Source of the DNA: Phycisphaerae bacterium
GTDB lineage: Bacteria; Planctomycetota; Phycisphaerae; UBA1845
Reading direction: 5' to 3'
DNA length: 56,780 nt
NCBI GenBank assembly: GCA_024102815.1
Contig: JAGFJJ010000015.1
Span: 1 to 56,780 of the forward strand
Every line of letters starts with the position of its first letter. Positions within the stretch are counted from its first letter, which is position 1. The notes below the pieces were generated by a model. That model did not search any database. It was not told the DNA's origin and was given only the letters and a program-made list of their open reading frames with translations. Position numbers and translations under genes: made by a program. Shown in pieces: positions 35,745 through 45,178 of the stretch.

Positions 35745-36446
35745 ATGATCCAAGTAAACGGGACACTCCCGGGATTCAGCACGGGATGCAAGAAGATGGT
35801 CTCCGCGGCGTCGATTCTTCTGACGACGGTTGTTCTGATCAACGGCGCATTCGCACAGGCACCGGCCGGTCATGGCAAGTCCGAGGCGAATTCGGCAGAC
35901 AAGGACAAGTCCAAAGACCGAGAGTCGGCGGACAAGCCCGAAACGCTGAAACTGGATGGCCTGACGCTTACCGTTCCCGCCGGTTGGAAGTCGAAGCCGG
36001 TCGCCGGGAACCGTCCGATGGGCCCGGTGGCGCTCTACGAAATCCCCCATGTCGAGGGCGACCAATCTGATCCCGAAGTTCGCATTACGCATTTCCCCAA
36101 CATGAAGGGCATGGATGACGCCAACATCGCCCGCTGGGTCCGGCAGGTGAGGCAGCCCAACGGCCAGCCCTCGACCGTCTCGGACGCCAAGATCCAGGAA
36201 GAGACACTCGGGATGGTCCGGCTGAAGGTCGTAGAGCTGAACGGTTCCGTGGCGTCAAGCATGGGAGGCAGCCCGAACGATCCGCACGGCGGCCTGCCGA
36301 ATCAGCGGATGATCGTCGCCATCATCGACCATCCCAAGGGCCCGCACTTCGTCCGCATCGTGGGCGATCAGGCTACGATGGCCAAATGGGAGCCCAAGAT
36401 TCAGGAGTTCCTGCACAGCGCCAAGGTTACGGATTCCAATTCGTGA
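35745..36446 (+). CDS. Exported hypothetical protein
   Basis: This is 233 residues with AGGAGA upstream of the ATG at 35745. A signal peptide (about 1-37, ending INGAFAQ) precedes a Lys/Asp/Ser-rich linker. The mature domain (about 68-233) is beta-rich with LTVPAGWKSKPVAGNRPMGP, HFPNMKGMDD and GPHFVRIVGDQATMAKW. This resembles families described as secreted proteins with a photosystem II PsbP-like fold, but I cannot assign one. Function unknown. Confidence 0.75.
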   Translation: MIQVNGTLPGFSTGCKKMVSAASILLTTVVLINGAFAQAPAGHGKSEANSADKDKSKDRESADKPETLKLDGLTLTVPAGWKSKPVAGNRPMGPVALYEIPHVEGDQSDPEVRITHFPNMKGMDDANIARWVRQVRQPNGQPSTVSDAKIQEETLGMVRLKVVELNGSVASSMGGSPNDPHGGLPNQRMIVAIIDHPKGPHFVRIVGDQATMAKWEPKIQEFLHSAKVTDSNS

Positions 36447-36468
36447 TCTTCGCATGGGAGGTCAAGGG

Positions 36469-37023
36469 CTACGAACCCCGCCCATCGCCCATGGCGTGCG
36501 GCAGCTTTGCCCGGAGTTCGATCAGCCGTCGCCGAGCAAACGCGGCAGGGTTCCGTTCCATGGCCTGCCGGGAGCGGGTGTCAAACGCCGCCGCCGCCGG
36601 CGGTTGCTCGCCGTCGCCGTAGAACTTCAGCGCTTCGGCAAGACACTCGCCCGCCCGAATCAGCAGGCTGCGCCGTCTTCTGGCCATGGTCTCCGCCGCC
36701 GAAGCATCGATGTACACGCCATAGAGCGTGAGCCAGCCGGGGGCGTCAATGACATTTGAGGGTTCGTCGCTGGGATTGATCGAGGTCGGAGAATCCGCCG
36801 TAGCGGCCGTTCCCGGGCCGCTGCGGAGCACAAACACTTCCCGCCGATCCGCGCCGCAATGGGCACAGATCAGGTAGAGGTCGAACTCATCCCCTTCCGA
36901 AAGCGGCGGGGGCGGCTCCAACTCGACAACTTCGTGCGGGCCCTGATTGCATCGGGCGCACGGCGTCACCGCCAGGTAGAGACGGGCTTCCTCTCGGCTG
37001 TGGACGGCCAGACGTACGGACAT
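36469..37023 (-). CDS. Hypothetical protein with CxxC pairs
   Basis: This is 184 residues. The pairs CARC (about 22-25) and CAHC (about 53-56) frame an acidic strand-rich segment and probably hold one zinc. The C-terminal half is helical and Arg-rich. No signal peptide or membrane helix. No family recognised. It ends 23 nt from the convergent exported-protein gene. Confidence 0.65.
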   Translation of the reverse strand: MSVRLAVHSREEARLYLAVTPCARCNQGPHEVVELEPPPPLSEGDEFDLYLICAHCGADRREVFVLRSGPGTAATADSPTSINPSDEPSNVIDAPGWLTLYGVYIDASAAETMARRRRSLLIRAGECLAEALKFYGDGEQPPAAAAFDTRSRQAMERNPAAFARRRLIELRAKLPHAMGDGRGS

Positions 37024-37103
37024 GCCGAGTACCCCGAGGCTCGGTTGAGTTGACGCTCAATCGAAGGTCGCGTGCCGAATTCGTGCTGCGATAGGTGGGC
37101 CGG

Positions 37104-37976
37104 TCATCCGCCGGAATCATCCTGATCCGCCGGCGCCTCATCTGCGGCCGACCCCTGCATCTGCTTCATCATCTGCATCTGCTGCTCGAGCATGTTCAGG
37201 ACCTGATCGGCGGGGACTTGTCCCGATGACAACCCCTGCAATGCGGTGTCGAAGGGCCCCATGGCGAGCTGCATCATACCACGGATCTGATCTTCCGTGG
37301 GCATCCCCGGATAATCCACATACCAATCCCCATCCACGAGAACGAAACGTACCTCGGAAGTTAGACCGCCGGGGGGGAGGTTGCCAACAACTTCCTCTGG
37401 CCCCTTTACGTCCAGCGCGGTTACCTTCAGACTCTCATCGGCCATCTGATCCAGATCGGCAAATACGCTATTGATGCGCGATACTTCGTCGGGCAGCTTC
37501 TCCCGAAGAATGTCGGCAAGCTGGTGCAGTTTATCGAGGAAGCCGTAGGAGAGCTCCAGCACCGCCCTCATGGCCGGACGCTGCTCCTCCACGTGGTATT
37601 CGAGCAGCTCGTCGAGATTGCGTTCCTTGGAGACGTTATTGTATTCGGCAATCAAGTCGCGAATTTCCCCCTCGATTGCCGCGTTCTCACCCTCGCCCTG
37701 ATCAGCTTGCGCGTCGCTGTCCGCCGGCGTTTCCTCCGGCGGGGCTTCAGCATTCGGTTCGCGGAACGGAACCCACTCCGCCTGACCGCTCTGGATAGAC
37801 TGCGACTTCCAGGCCCCGCTCGTGGGGAGGAGCAACTCGCTGTCCGTTGTGGCCAGGTCGCGGTAGACCGGTGGCGGAGGCTCTCGGTCCTTGCAGCCCA
37901 GCGGCGGCAACACGAGTGCAAAACCTGCCACAGCCATCCATGCCCGATGTCGATTGGTTATCCTGGGGTATCGCAT
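37104..37976 (-). CDS. Lipoprotein, hypothetical
   Basis: This is 290 residues from the ATG at 37976. The signal WMAVAGFALVLPPLGC ends in a lipobox (PLGC). An acidic Glu/Asp/Ala-rich stretch (about 65-95) leads to a helical domain, then a strand-rich segment FVLVDGDWYVDYPG typical of DUF4878/NTF2-like folds. The C-terminus is Met/Gln-rich (NMLEQQMQMMKQMQG). Function unknown. The frame is open upstream to 38066. Confidence 0.75.
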   Translation of the reverse strand: MRYPRITNRHRAWMAVAGFALVLPPLGCKDREPPPPVYRDLATTDSELLLPTSGAWKSQSIQSGQAEWVPFREPNAEAPPEETPADSDAQADQGEGENAAIEGEIRDLIAEYNNVSKERNLDELLEYHVEEQRPAMRAVLELSYGFLDKLHQLADILREKLPDEVSRINSVFADLDQMADESLKVTALDVKGPEEVVGNLPPGGLTSEVRFVLVDGDWYVDYPGMPTEDQIRGMMQLAMGPFDTALQGLSSGQVPADQVLNMLEQQMQMMKQMQGSAADEAPADQDDSGG

Positions 37977-38062
37977 GACTTCGGTGGGATCCTGATTCGC
38001 AGCGCGATGCGTCGCGGCCAATTCTCGCGTGTGCCAGAAACTACCGGTCGGCGAACGGGGCG

Positions 38063-38761
38063 TCAACGCTTGGCGGGCGTACGGAACCGCTTTCGATACA
38101 CGGCGCGGGAATCGGAGGATCCTTTCAGTGGCGTGAAGCCTTGGGATTCGAACATCGCCTCAACGCCGGTCCACGCGAACGCCGCGGGAATCTCGGCGCC
38201 CGACCCGTGCTTCGGACGAACCGGATAGCCCTCGATCTCGCGTGCGCCGTGTGCCTTGGCCACCGCAATCGCTCCCCGCAGCAATTTCGAGCCGACACCG
38301 CGATGCCGGTATCCAGCCGCAATGTAAAAGCACACCACCGACCACGTCCCCGCGGACCAGTCGGTTTCGAGCACCCGGCTGCGCTCCAGGCGCGGGAAAT
38401 CCCTCCGAGGGCCGACGCAGCACCAGCCGACCGGTTTCTCGCCGACAAACGCCAGGCAACCGTACACGCCGCCGCCTCGAACCAGTTTCTCGAAGGCCCG
38501 CCGATTCGGCTCGCCCTTGTTCTCGTCCCAGAGCTTGCCGCCGCGCGGCAGCCGCCAATACATGCACCAGCATCCGCCGCAAGCCCCGCGCGGACCAAAC
38601 AGCCGTTCGACCTCGGCCCAGTCGTCCGCGACAAGCGACCGAACGTGAACGGACACATTGCGCGCCTGCCCTGCGTCTTCTCGGCGACGCACTGGTTTGC
38701 CCGTGCGGGATGGGTCGCGAACGGTTTGGCCTGTTTTCAGCGCCGCCTTCGATTTCGCCAT
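38063..38761 (-). CDS. GNAT family N-acetyltransferase
   Basis: This is 232 residues. After a basic N-terminus the GNAT core shows an N-terminal helix (DDWAEVERLFGPRGACGGCW), the beta-4 strand WSVVCFYIAAG and acetyl-CoA loop YRHRGVGSKLLRGAI, then the late AFAWTGVEAMFESQGFTPL. The Cys-rich GACGGCWCMYWRLPRG segment is shared by a sub-family of unknown substrate. The ATG at 38761 has no strong ribosome site. It lies 11 nt after the lipoprotein gene. Confidence 0.85.
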   Translation of the reverse strand: MAKSKAALKTGQTVRDPSRTGKPVRRREDAGQARNVSVHVRSLVADDWAEVERLFGPRGACGGCWCMYWRLPRGGKLWDENKGEPNRRAFEKLVRGGGVYGCLAFVGEKPVGWCCVGPRRDFPRLERSRVLETDWSAGTWSVVCFYIAAGYRHRGVGSKLLRGAIAVAKAHGAREIEGYPVRPKHGSGAEIPAAFAWTGVEAMFESQGFTPLKGSSDSRAVYRKRFRTPAKR

Positions 38762-38772
38762 GGTAGCGTCGC

Positions 38773-39207
38773 CTAAAATGGCACAACGGAGACATTTGTT
38801 TCGATACGCAGGTCGGTCAGAAGAATGCTGCGAAACGTAAACGTGATCCGATCGCCGCAATCGAATTCGTCCCCGTCGCGAAGCACGCCGGTTTGGTCGT
38901 CGCCGCCGCCGATCGTCTGCAATTCCGCCCGGTCGATAATCAATGCCTGGAGCTCGTCACAATCGCGAGAGAAGGAAATTCGATCCCCCGGGGCGAGCGT
39001 CAGTTCCATCTTGGTGCCGACCGTGGTGAGGAGGAGTTCGGGAATCTCCTGCACATCCGAGTAATAGAGCTCGACATCCACGTCGAACGATGTCGAGTTG
39101 ACCAGCGTGACCGAAATGTTGTTCGGCTCGAGAATGCCGATCAACGCGTCGCATCCCGAATTCAGCAGCAATAGACAGCCGGCAAGTCCCGCGATCCATC
39201 GGGCCAT
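38773..39207 (-). CDS. Small lipoprotein, hypothetical
   Basis: This is 144 residues. MARWIAGLAGCLLLLNSGC is a lipoprotein signal with lipobox NSGC. The mature domain is all-beta (NNISVTLVNSTSFDVDVELY) and contains two further cysteines that may form a disulfide. Function unknown. Confidence 0.75.
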   Translation of the reverse strand: MARWIAGLAGCLLLLNSGCDALIGILEPNNISVTLVNSTSFDVDVELYYSDVQEIPELLLTTVGTKMELTLAPGDRISFSRDCDELQALIIDRAELQTIGGGDDQTGVLRDGDEFDCGDRITFTFRSILLTDLRIETNVSVVPF

Positions 39208-39350
39208 GGAGATTCTCCGGTTTCTCTGGCATCCTCAAACGCCGGGCGAAAACACCGCGCAAGGGTGAACCTGTCACCGCTGTCATCCTACTGTCTTTGA
39301 ATTGTCCTGCCTATGGAGCAACGCCGGCCGGACAGGCTGCCCGATGCAAT

Positions 39351-40394
39351 CTACCGGGACCGCTGGTCAGAATCGGTCAAGTCCGTGATGGGGAATCCCT
39401 GAATCAGGAAGGAGTCACTTTCGTCGGCGGGAGCTTCGACACCCCGGTACCGACGCAGATTGCCGGCCAGCCAGATGTTGTCGTTCCGCGGGCCGTATTC
39501 CGGTGTGGATCGATGCTCTACGCTGCCGTCCAGCGCCAGGACGTTCTGCCCCCTCCCGCGATGCGCAGGGGAGTTGGACTGCGGGTCGATTCCCGCGTTG
39601 AAGCGCCCGCCGACAAACAGGGGATTCACGTCACTTGCGTAGATGACCTGCGCGGCCGGTCGCAACATGGGGTTCCGGCCGGAAAGACCCAGGGTGGCGT
39701 AGCTGATATTTCGTGCCGAGGTGAAGTCACCTCGATCCGCAACTTCGGACCGTGGCATGGGAAAGTCGCTGCCCCGCGAAGGACAGACGAAGTCCTCCGT
39801 GGTGGGGCCAAAATTCAACTTGGCCAACAGGAACGCATGTCGACTGTTGGAGGCGTAGGGGGCGTCTTGCGGGCCAGCGGGCAGCCATGCCGTAGCCGCA
39901 CCGCCGCCGGCGTAGGGCAACGCCCCGTCAAACGCAGAGCGATAGAGTGCCAGCCCCTGGAATACCGAACCGAGATTCGCGGCGCAAAGCGCCTCGCGGG
40001 CTCGGTCGCGCGTGAGAGAAATGGCCGGAACCACGATTCCCACCAGGATGGTGATGCAGGCGGCGACAGCGACCCATTCCCGCATGGCCGGGAAGCGCAG
40101 GATGCGAGCACGTTCGCCCGTCGTGGCTGGAGCATCTGGTGTCTGGGTGGACTGCCAATGCTGCGTCTGGCCGCGCGAAGATTCGATTCGAGCAAGGATT
40201 CGCTCCGGCAGACCCGCAGGAGGCGTAGGAATGGACCAGTGATCGAGAGGTCGGAGAATCTCCCGGATGCGATCGCTTCGCGCCCGAAATTCCGGATCGC
40301 GCAAAAGTTCGGCTTCCACCCATTGGCGCTCCTCATCGGTGGCACTCTTCAGGTGCCAGGCAAGAAGCAGATCCTCCTTGTTTCGCCTATCCAT
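39351..40394 (-). CDS. Membrane anti-sigma factor fused to a pseudopilin-like domain
   Basis: This is 347 residues. Residues 1-75 match the cytoplasmic anti-sigma pattern (LLLAWHLKSATDEERQWVEA, LLRDPEF, PPAGLPERILARI). A membrane helix spans about 105-127. The following DRAREALCAANLGSVFQGLA, then YRSAFDGALP, matches the segment just after the helix of H-X9-DG prepilins, and HRGRGQNVLALDG (278-290) mimics their C-terminal box. It is encoded directly after the ECF sigma factor gene. It probably holds the sigma factor until an envelope signal acts. The ATG at 40394 is chosen; the frame continues upstream to 40445. Confidence 0.75.
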   Translation of the reverse strand: MDRRNKEDLLLAWHLKSATDEERQWVEAELLRDPEFRARSDRIREILRPLDHWSIPTPPAGLPERILARIESSRGQTQHWQSTQTPDAPATTGERARILRFPAMREWVAVAACITILVGIVVPAISLTRDRAREALCAANLGSVFQGLALYRSAFDGALPYAGGGAATAWLPAGPQDAPYASNSRHAFLLAKLNFGPTTEDFVCPSRGSDFPMPRSEVADRGDFTSARNISYATLGLSGRNPMLRPAAQVIYASDVNPLFVGGRFNAGIDPQSNSPAHRGRGQNVLALDGSVEHRSTPEYGPRNDNIWLAGNLRRYRGVEAPADESDSFLIQGFPITDLTDSDQRSR

Positions 40395-40499
40395 CGCCGA
40401 TTCCGTGTCTTGCCTTCTGCCCCGGATTGTTGCAATCCCGGGCAAACTACGTGACCGCCCGGGTTTCTTCCGATTCTACGATCGACAAGCTTACCTAGT

Positions 40500-41117
40500 T
40501 CAGGGCTCCTCCTGCTGATCGGGTGAATTCGCCGCCCGCACCAGCCTCTCGTAGGCGGTCCGGAAAGATTGCACCGCCGCGTGCAAACGGCTCTTGACCG
40601 TCCCCACGGGGATGTTTGCCACCTCGGCGATGTCCCGATATGGAAGATTTGCGTAATACGCCAGGATCAACACTTCGCGGAGCCGTTCCGGCATCTGTTC
40701 GACGGCCTTTCGGACGGCGCGGCGGCGCTCGTCCACGGACAACGACTCGTCCGCCTCGAGATCGCTGTTCGCGAACAACTCGACGAAGCGGCGTGCCGAC
40801 TCTCCGCCTTCGTTGACCCGTGCCTCGATGGGTAATTCACGGAGGCGACCCCGGCGGCGAAGATGATCGCGGGCCTTATTTGCAGCAATAGTAAACAGCC
40901 ACGGCTTGAACCGCCGATCCGGGTCAAACCCGGCGGCAGAGTGGTGTACCTGGAGAAACGTTTCCTGGATGACGTCGTCGGTAGCTGCGCCGTCTGATGT
41001 AAAGCGATAAACGAATTGATATAGCTCCTGTGCATATCGGCGCACAAGCAGCTCGAAGCTTGCGGCCCGGCCCGCGACAAATTCGCGCAGAAGCTGTTCG
41101 TCCGATGCGGGGGACAT
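40500..41117 (-). CDS. ECF-family RNA polymerase sigma factor
   Basis: This is 205 residues. Region 2 (LLREFVAGRAASFELLVRRY, DDVIQETFLQVH) and region 4 (MPERLREVLILAYYANLPYR, DIAEVANIPVGTVKSRLHAA) are intact and joined by a linker of about 60 residues. It recruits RNA polymerase to its own promoter class. The anti-sigma gene follows after 105 nt and a prepilin-type gene lies 115 nt upstream on the same strand. No cognate promoter motif could be defined. Confidence 0.93.
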   Translation of the reverse strand: MSPASDEQLLREFVAGRAASFELLVRRYAQELYQFVYRFTSDGAATDDVIQETFLQVHHSAAGFDPDRRFKPWLFTIAANKARDHLRRRGRLRELPIEARVNEGGESARRFVELFANSDLEADESLSVDERRRAVRKAVEQMPERLREVLILAYYANLPYRDIAEVANIPVGTVKSRLHAAVQSFRTAYERLVRAANSPDQQEEP

Positions 41118-41232
41118 CAGCGGGATTGTATCCCGGAACCGTGACGAAATCGTCCACCTCGAGCATGATTGTCGACGAGGCTGGGCACGATCGCCCTGGA
41201 GGTCTTCTCAACAAGCTGTTCGACGATACGGC

Positions 41233-42078
41233 TTACGGCACACGGGCGACGTCGTCGATGCCGTTGAGGTCGAAGTCCTTGGCAAGATCACCACGCATCC
41301 GCGTCGACCACTCGGCGTGCAGGTCCTGAAAAAGGAAATTTGTCCCACCGTAGTGCCGGTCGGAGAAGCGGTTGCCGCGCCCGTTTCCGCTACTACCTGC
41401 GTAGTTGGCCTCACCGGCATCGATGTAGCTGCAATCGTCCTCTCCGATCCCGTCCCCCCGCTCCGAAAGCTCGTTGGCGTCCCCGATCAGAGGCATCTTG
41501 GGGCGAATGCGATCACGATGGGCGGGTCGATCCGGATCAGCCCGCGTGTCCAGACCATATACACCGTCGGCATCGAGCGCGTATGTTCCGGCGCCCCATG
41601 ACGGCAGATACACGCGGTAACTGCCACTGTTCGGGCCGATGTCGCCCACCGAGCGGCAGACGAAGTACTGCTGCCATCGCGAAGGCTCGACGTTTCGTTG
41701 GACTGGGTAACGCTCGGGAACCTGCACGGGCTCGCTGTACACAAAGCTGAAAAGCAATTCCGTCCAGCCGTACTCGCAGGGTTCGGGACAGGTGACGTCC
41801 GGCTGGGAATGGTGCGTTCCGCCCGGAAGGCGATCCTCGTCGTCAGGCCGCCACCGAGCGGGAGGGAGTACACCTCCGCTGACGTTTTCGTAAGCCGCAA
41901 TCGCGTTGCCGAATTCCTTGAGCCGGGCGAGACAGTGGACGCTCTTGCCCTGCTCGCGCGCTCGGCTCAGCGAAGGAAGCAGTATCGAGATCAGGAGGGA
42001 GATGATAGAAATAACGACGAGGAGCTCGATAAGCGTAAAGGCGCGCTGCGGGGTGATCGGCTGGAAGCGGGAAGGCAT
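41233..42078 (-). CDS. Type II secretion/type IV pilin-like protein with H-X9-D box
   Basis: This is 281 residues. A short leader ends before FTLIELLVVISIISLLISIL, the prepilin N-methylation signal with the required Glu at +5; cleavage is expected after Ala in RAFTLIE. SLSRAREQGKSVHCLARLKE follows the helix. The C-terminal HYGGTNFLFQDLHAEW is the H-X9-D variant of the box common in planctomycete pseudopilins. It is probably processed by a prepilin peptidase not encoded here, and assembled into a pseudopilus. Confidence 0.9.
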   Translation of the reverse strand: MPSRFQPITPQRAFTLIELLVVISIISLLISILLPSLSRAREQGKSVHCLARLKEFGNAIAAYENVSGGVLPPARWRPDDEDRLPGGTHHSQPDVTCPEPCEYGWTELLFSFVYSEPVQVPERYPVQRNVEPSRWQQYFVCRSVGDIGPNSGSYRVYLPSWGAGTYALDADGVYGLDTRADPDRPAHRDRIRPKMPLIGDANELSERGDGIGEDDCSYIDAGEANYAGSSGNGRGNRFSDRHYGGTNFLFQDLHAEWSTRMRGDLAKDFDLNGIDDVARVP

Positions 42079-42211
42079 GCCGGCAATCCCTGGAGATAAG
42101 TGAATTCTCGGGTTACGGGGAAAACGGAGTCGTTACCCCGTCTCCTTTTCCAATCTTACCATCGACTCTTCGCGCTTCCAGAATCGCATGTCCGATTCTG
42201 TCGCCCGGCCA

Positions 42212-45049
42212 TCAAGGCAGCAGCATGTTACCCAGCGTCAGCGGGTCGTACGCGTTACCGGATGCGGGCGCCCAGGAGCTGAATTCCTCCGCGGCTCCGT
42301 GCATGCGCGTCACATTAATACCCCAGATTGTTCTCACGGCCGGCGATCCGAACGCCGAAAGCGGGATTCTCAGTTCGGCCGTCCACCGCGGCGGTTCCTT
42401 CCTCGTGGCTCCGCGCACCTTGGCCGACCAGGATGACGGCGCGGTTATCGGAGGATTCGTGGTCACGCCTCGCTCCACCAGCACGGCGCCTGAGGACTTG
42501 ATCGCGAAGTGGAACAGGTCGTCCGGTGTTCGTGTCCCGGCGTTGAGTGGATCGATGAGGATCTCGACGAGCTCTTCTCCGACCGGGATCAGGTCGTCAT
42601 AGGTGATCTGGTTGGTATCGGCAGCCTGGTTCATCTCGGTTCCGCTGGTCATGCAGTTGACACCGACGTAAAGAGACTCCTCATCGCGCATGAGAAAGAC
42701 CGTCGTGTCGAAACGGGCCCCTCGATCCGGGGTCATGGCCTCAAACGCGCCGCCCGATGCGACAAGGGAGAATCCCCGCATGACGTTGATGTCTCCCGGA
42801 GGCCAGTCGCTCAGGTCACCGTCGATCGTGATCGGACTGGACACCGAGAGCGGCATGACCATGGAGGGCGTTGCGGTTTCGAGCGTTTTCTCGCCGTTAC
42901 CGTCTTGAAATTCGACCGTTATCGGTCGACCGCGCCATTCCATCAGGCGGGCAAGATCGACAAGCGCCGTCAACTGGACACGAGCCGAGCGGTTCGGCGG
43001 CAGATCGGTAACGGGCCGCGCCGCATCCGCCGCCGACCACCCCGGGGGAAACACTGCGAATTTCGCCATTCCGGATACCGGCACCCGACTTCGATTGGTA
43101 AGCAACATGGAGACATTCGCCTCGAGCAGCCCCTCTCTCCAATCGCCGCGGCTGCGGAAACGCACGCCATCGACATGTAGAATCACCGCACGAGATTCGC
43201 TCATGAGCCTGCGCCAGGCGGCGTCGGTCGCAAGATCGCGCTCCAACGCCGGCTGCGTCCCACCCCGAGCCCGCTGGGCAAGCATGCGACATGCGACCAG
43301 GCGGGCATCCTCAAAGGGCCCGTTGCGCATGGCCCATCCGACAGGCTTGGGATCCGCGTAATAAGCTCGCGCGGCCCCCGTTCCCGCGTAAGCGACCAAC
43401 GCATCTTGCAGCGCTTCACCGACGTGGCTGAGTCCGTTTTCGCGAAGCAACGCAAGCAAGGCCAGATCCTGCTGCCCGCGGCGCAAGTATTTCAGTCGAA
43501 CGGACGGAATCGGCGCGTCGAGTCCATAGGGAGTGCCCGGGTAGACCAGGGGGAAACCTCCAGGGGATAGCGTGGCCCGAGAATCAGCGGTGTTCTCCGT
43601 CGGGGGGGCAAACACCTGTCCGAGCTCAATGAGCTCCGCCCCCAATGCCAGACCTTGCCAGGGGACGACCCGTTGAAAAGCGGCGGGTGCGCTGAGCGCG
43701 GTCGAGCCGCTATACGGAGGTCGATCCAGGCAAAACCAGGTACGCCGACCGGCCTCACGTTCCGCGCTCATGGCGGCCGGATCAAAGAACTGCGCCCGGG
43801 GGCTCCAGATGGTCACGCCGTCCCCCGGCACAAAAACGCCATTGCCGGGCCATCCCGCGTAGGCCAGGTTCTGGGTGAACAAGTGTGACAGCACGGGCAT
43901 AGGACAATCGGCCCCACGAAACGCGTCGAGCCGTAGCTGCTCCACCTCGCGAGTTCTCCGCGGGTCGTGATCGGCGGAATCGGAGAGCTCCGCATGAGCC
44001 TGTTCCAGCCATCCTTGCGACGAAAAGTGGTCGCGACACTCGTCCACGAAGGCTCGGCGCCAGCGCTCCGATTGCGCCTCCCGCGTGACCGAAGGCGAGA
44101 ATCGCTCGACATCATTGGGAAGTGCGAGCCAGGGGATGTCGTCTGAAGGCGGCGGCGTCGAAGCGCTCCAGAGCGATTGCGCGAACGTATCGTATCCGGA
44201 CCAATCCAGCCGCGGTCGGCCGTCGCCACCGACGCGAACCTGCGGCTGCAGAAAGTCCAATGTGGGTTCGACGCGATGGCTGCGAAGCAGTGCGCCGGTT
44301 CGGTCCAGCAGTGTGCGGATTCTCGGCATCTGGGCGTGATCAGCGGCCGGATCCGCGCGAAGTTGCACGGGGCGACCCTTCCATTGGATGTGGGTCGCGA
44401 CGAGCGCTCGATGATCCACTCCCCCGAGGAGTGTCACTTCATTGGCATCGGGAAGAACGAAGGGCCAGACTTCGACTTCGAGCCCGAGTTCCGCAACGGA
44501 TTTTCCAGAGCTGACGACCGACAGGTTTCCGGTGTAATTGCCGGCCGGGGTTCCCCTGGGGACGGCGAGGTCGATCCAAAAGGCATATTGGTGGCCGGGC
44601 AACATGCGTTCCGGCATTCCATCTACTGGAGCCTCGATGGGTACAAGCACATCAAGGATCTCGCGGTCACCGGGAGGGGCTCCAAAGGCACGAAGATACC
44701 ACCCCGGATTGGGCCCGGCGCGGACGCCTTGGAGGCGGTAGATGCTCAGCGCGGAAGTCGGGATGCGCTCGCCACCGTAACAAAGCGCCTCGCTTCGAAG
44801 CGACGGCGTGACGAGTGCTCCGCGCTCAATCTCCACCGCAACGACGAAGGAGATTGTCTCGCCGATTGCCGCGTGGTTCGAAAGAAGGACCGTTCGCGAA
44901 AGTGAATCCAGGTCGATTCCGGCTGCCAGGCGAACAACTGGTGTCTCTGCTTCGAGATGTGGGCCGGTCCGGCAGCCGGGAAGTACAAGAATGAGTACCG
45001 GCAACAGCGCGGCTGCGAGCCGCTGGGACTGAAACGGCGGAAGGGGCAT
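42212..45049 (-). CDS. Large lipoprotein, GH123/DUF4091-like with CBM9-like C-terminus
   Basis: This is 945 residues. MPLPPFQSQRLAAALLPVLI plus LVLPGC gives a lipobox. The N-terminal beta domain contains VPRGTPAGNYTGNLSVVSSG and VWPFVLPDANEV, the pattern of domains preceding DUF4091/GH123 barrels. The middle is a probable barrel ending YPGTPYGLDAPIPSVRLKYL plus RRGQQDLALLALL, the DUF4091-like end. Residues about 745-945 (SSPITIDGDLSDWPPG, RWTAELRIPLSAFG) look like a CBM9-type sugar-binding domain. It is probably a surface glycan enzyme. The catalytic Asp-Glu pair could not be identified. Confidence 0.7.
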   Translation of the reverse strand: MPLPPFQSQRLAAALLPVLILVLPGCRTGPHLEAETPVVRLAAGIDLDSLSRTVLLSNHAAIGETISFVVAVEIERGALVTPSLRSEALCYGGERIPTSALSIYRLQGVRAGPNPGWYLRAFGAPPGDREILDVLVPIEAPVDGMPERMLPGHQYAFWIDLAVPRGTPAGNYTGNLSVVSSGKSVAELGLEVEVWPFVLPDANEVTLLGGVDHRALVATHIQWKGRPVQLRADPAADHAQMPRIRTLLDRTGALLRSHRVEPTLDFLQPQVRVGGDGRPRLDWSGYDTFAQSLWSASTPPPSDDIPWLALPNDVERFSPSVTREAQSERWRRAFVDECRDHFSSQGWLEQAHAELSDSADHDPRRTREVEQLRLDAFRGADCPMPVLSHLFTQNLAYAGWPGNGVFVPGDGVTIWSPRAQFFDPAAMSAEREAGRRTWFCLDRPPYSGSTALSAPAAFQRVVPWQGLALGAELIELGQVFAPPTENTADSRATLSPGGFPLVYPGTPYGLDAPIPSVRLKYLRRGQQDLALLALLRENGLSHVGEALQDALVAYAGTGAARAYYADPKPVGWAMRNGPFEDARLVACRMLAQRARGGTQPALERDLATDAAWRRLMSESRAVILHVDGVRFRSRGDWREGLLEANVSMLLTNRSRVPVSGMAKFAVFPPGWSAADAARPVTDLPPNRSARVQLTALVDLARLMEWRGRPITVEFQDGNGEKTLETATPSMVMPLSVSSPITIDGDLSDWPPGDINVMRGFSLVASGGAFEAMTPDRGARFDTTVFLMRDEESLYVGVNCMTSGTEMNQAADTNQITYDDLIPVGEELVEILIDPLNAGTRTPDDLFHFAIKSSGAVLVERGVTTNPPITAPSSWSAKVRGATRKEPPRWTAELRIPLSAFGSPAVRTIWGINVTRMHGAAEEFSSWAPASGNAYDPLTLGNMLLP

Positions 45050-45178
45050 CCTTGGGAAGCGTGGAATGAGATTCAATGCTGTCCTCGGCATCGGAGCACC
45101 CTTGTCCTCCGCCGATGGATTCTGGCCCCGTCCGCCCTGTTCCGGGAAGCCCCGTTTAGGGACCAGGAGAAGCTCCCG

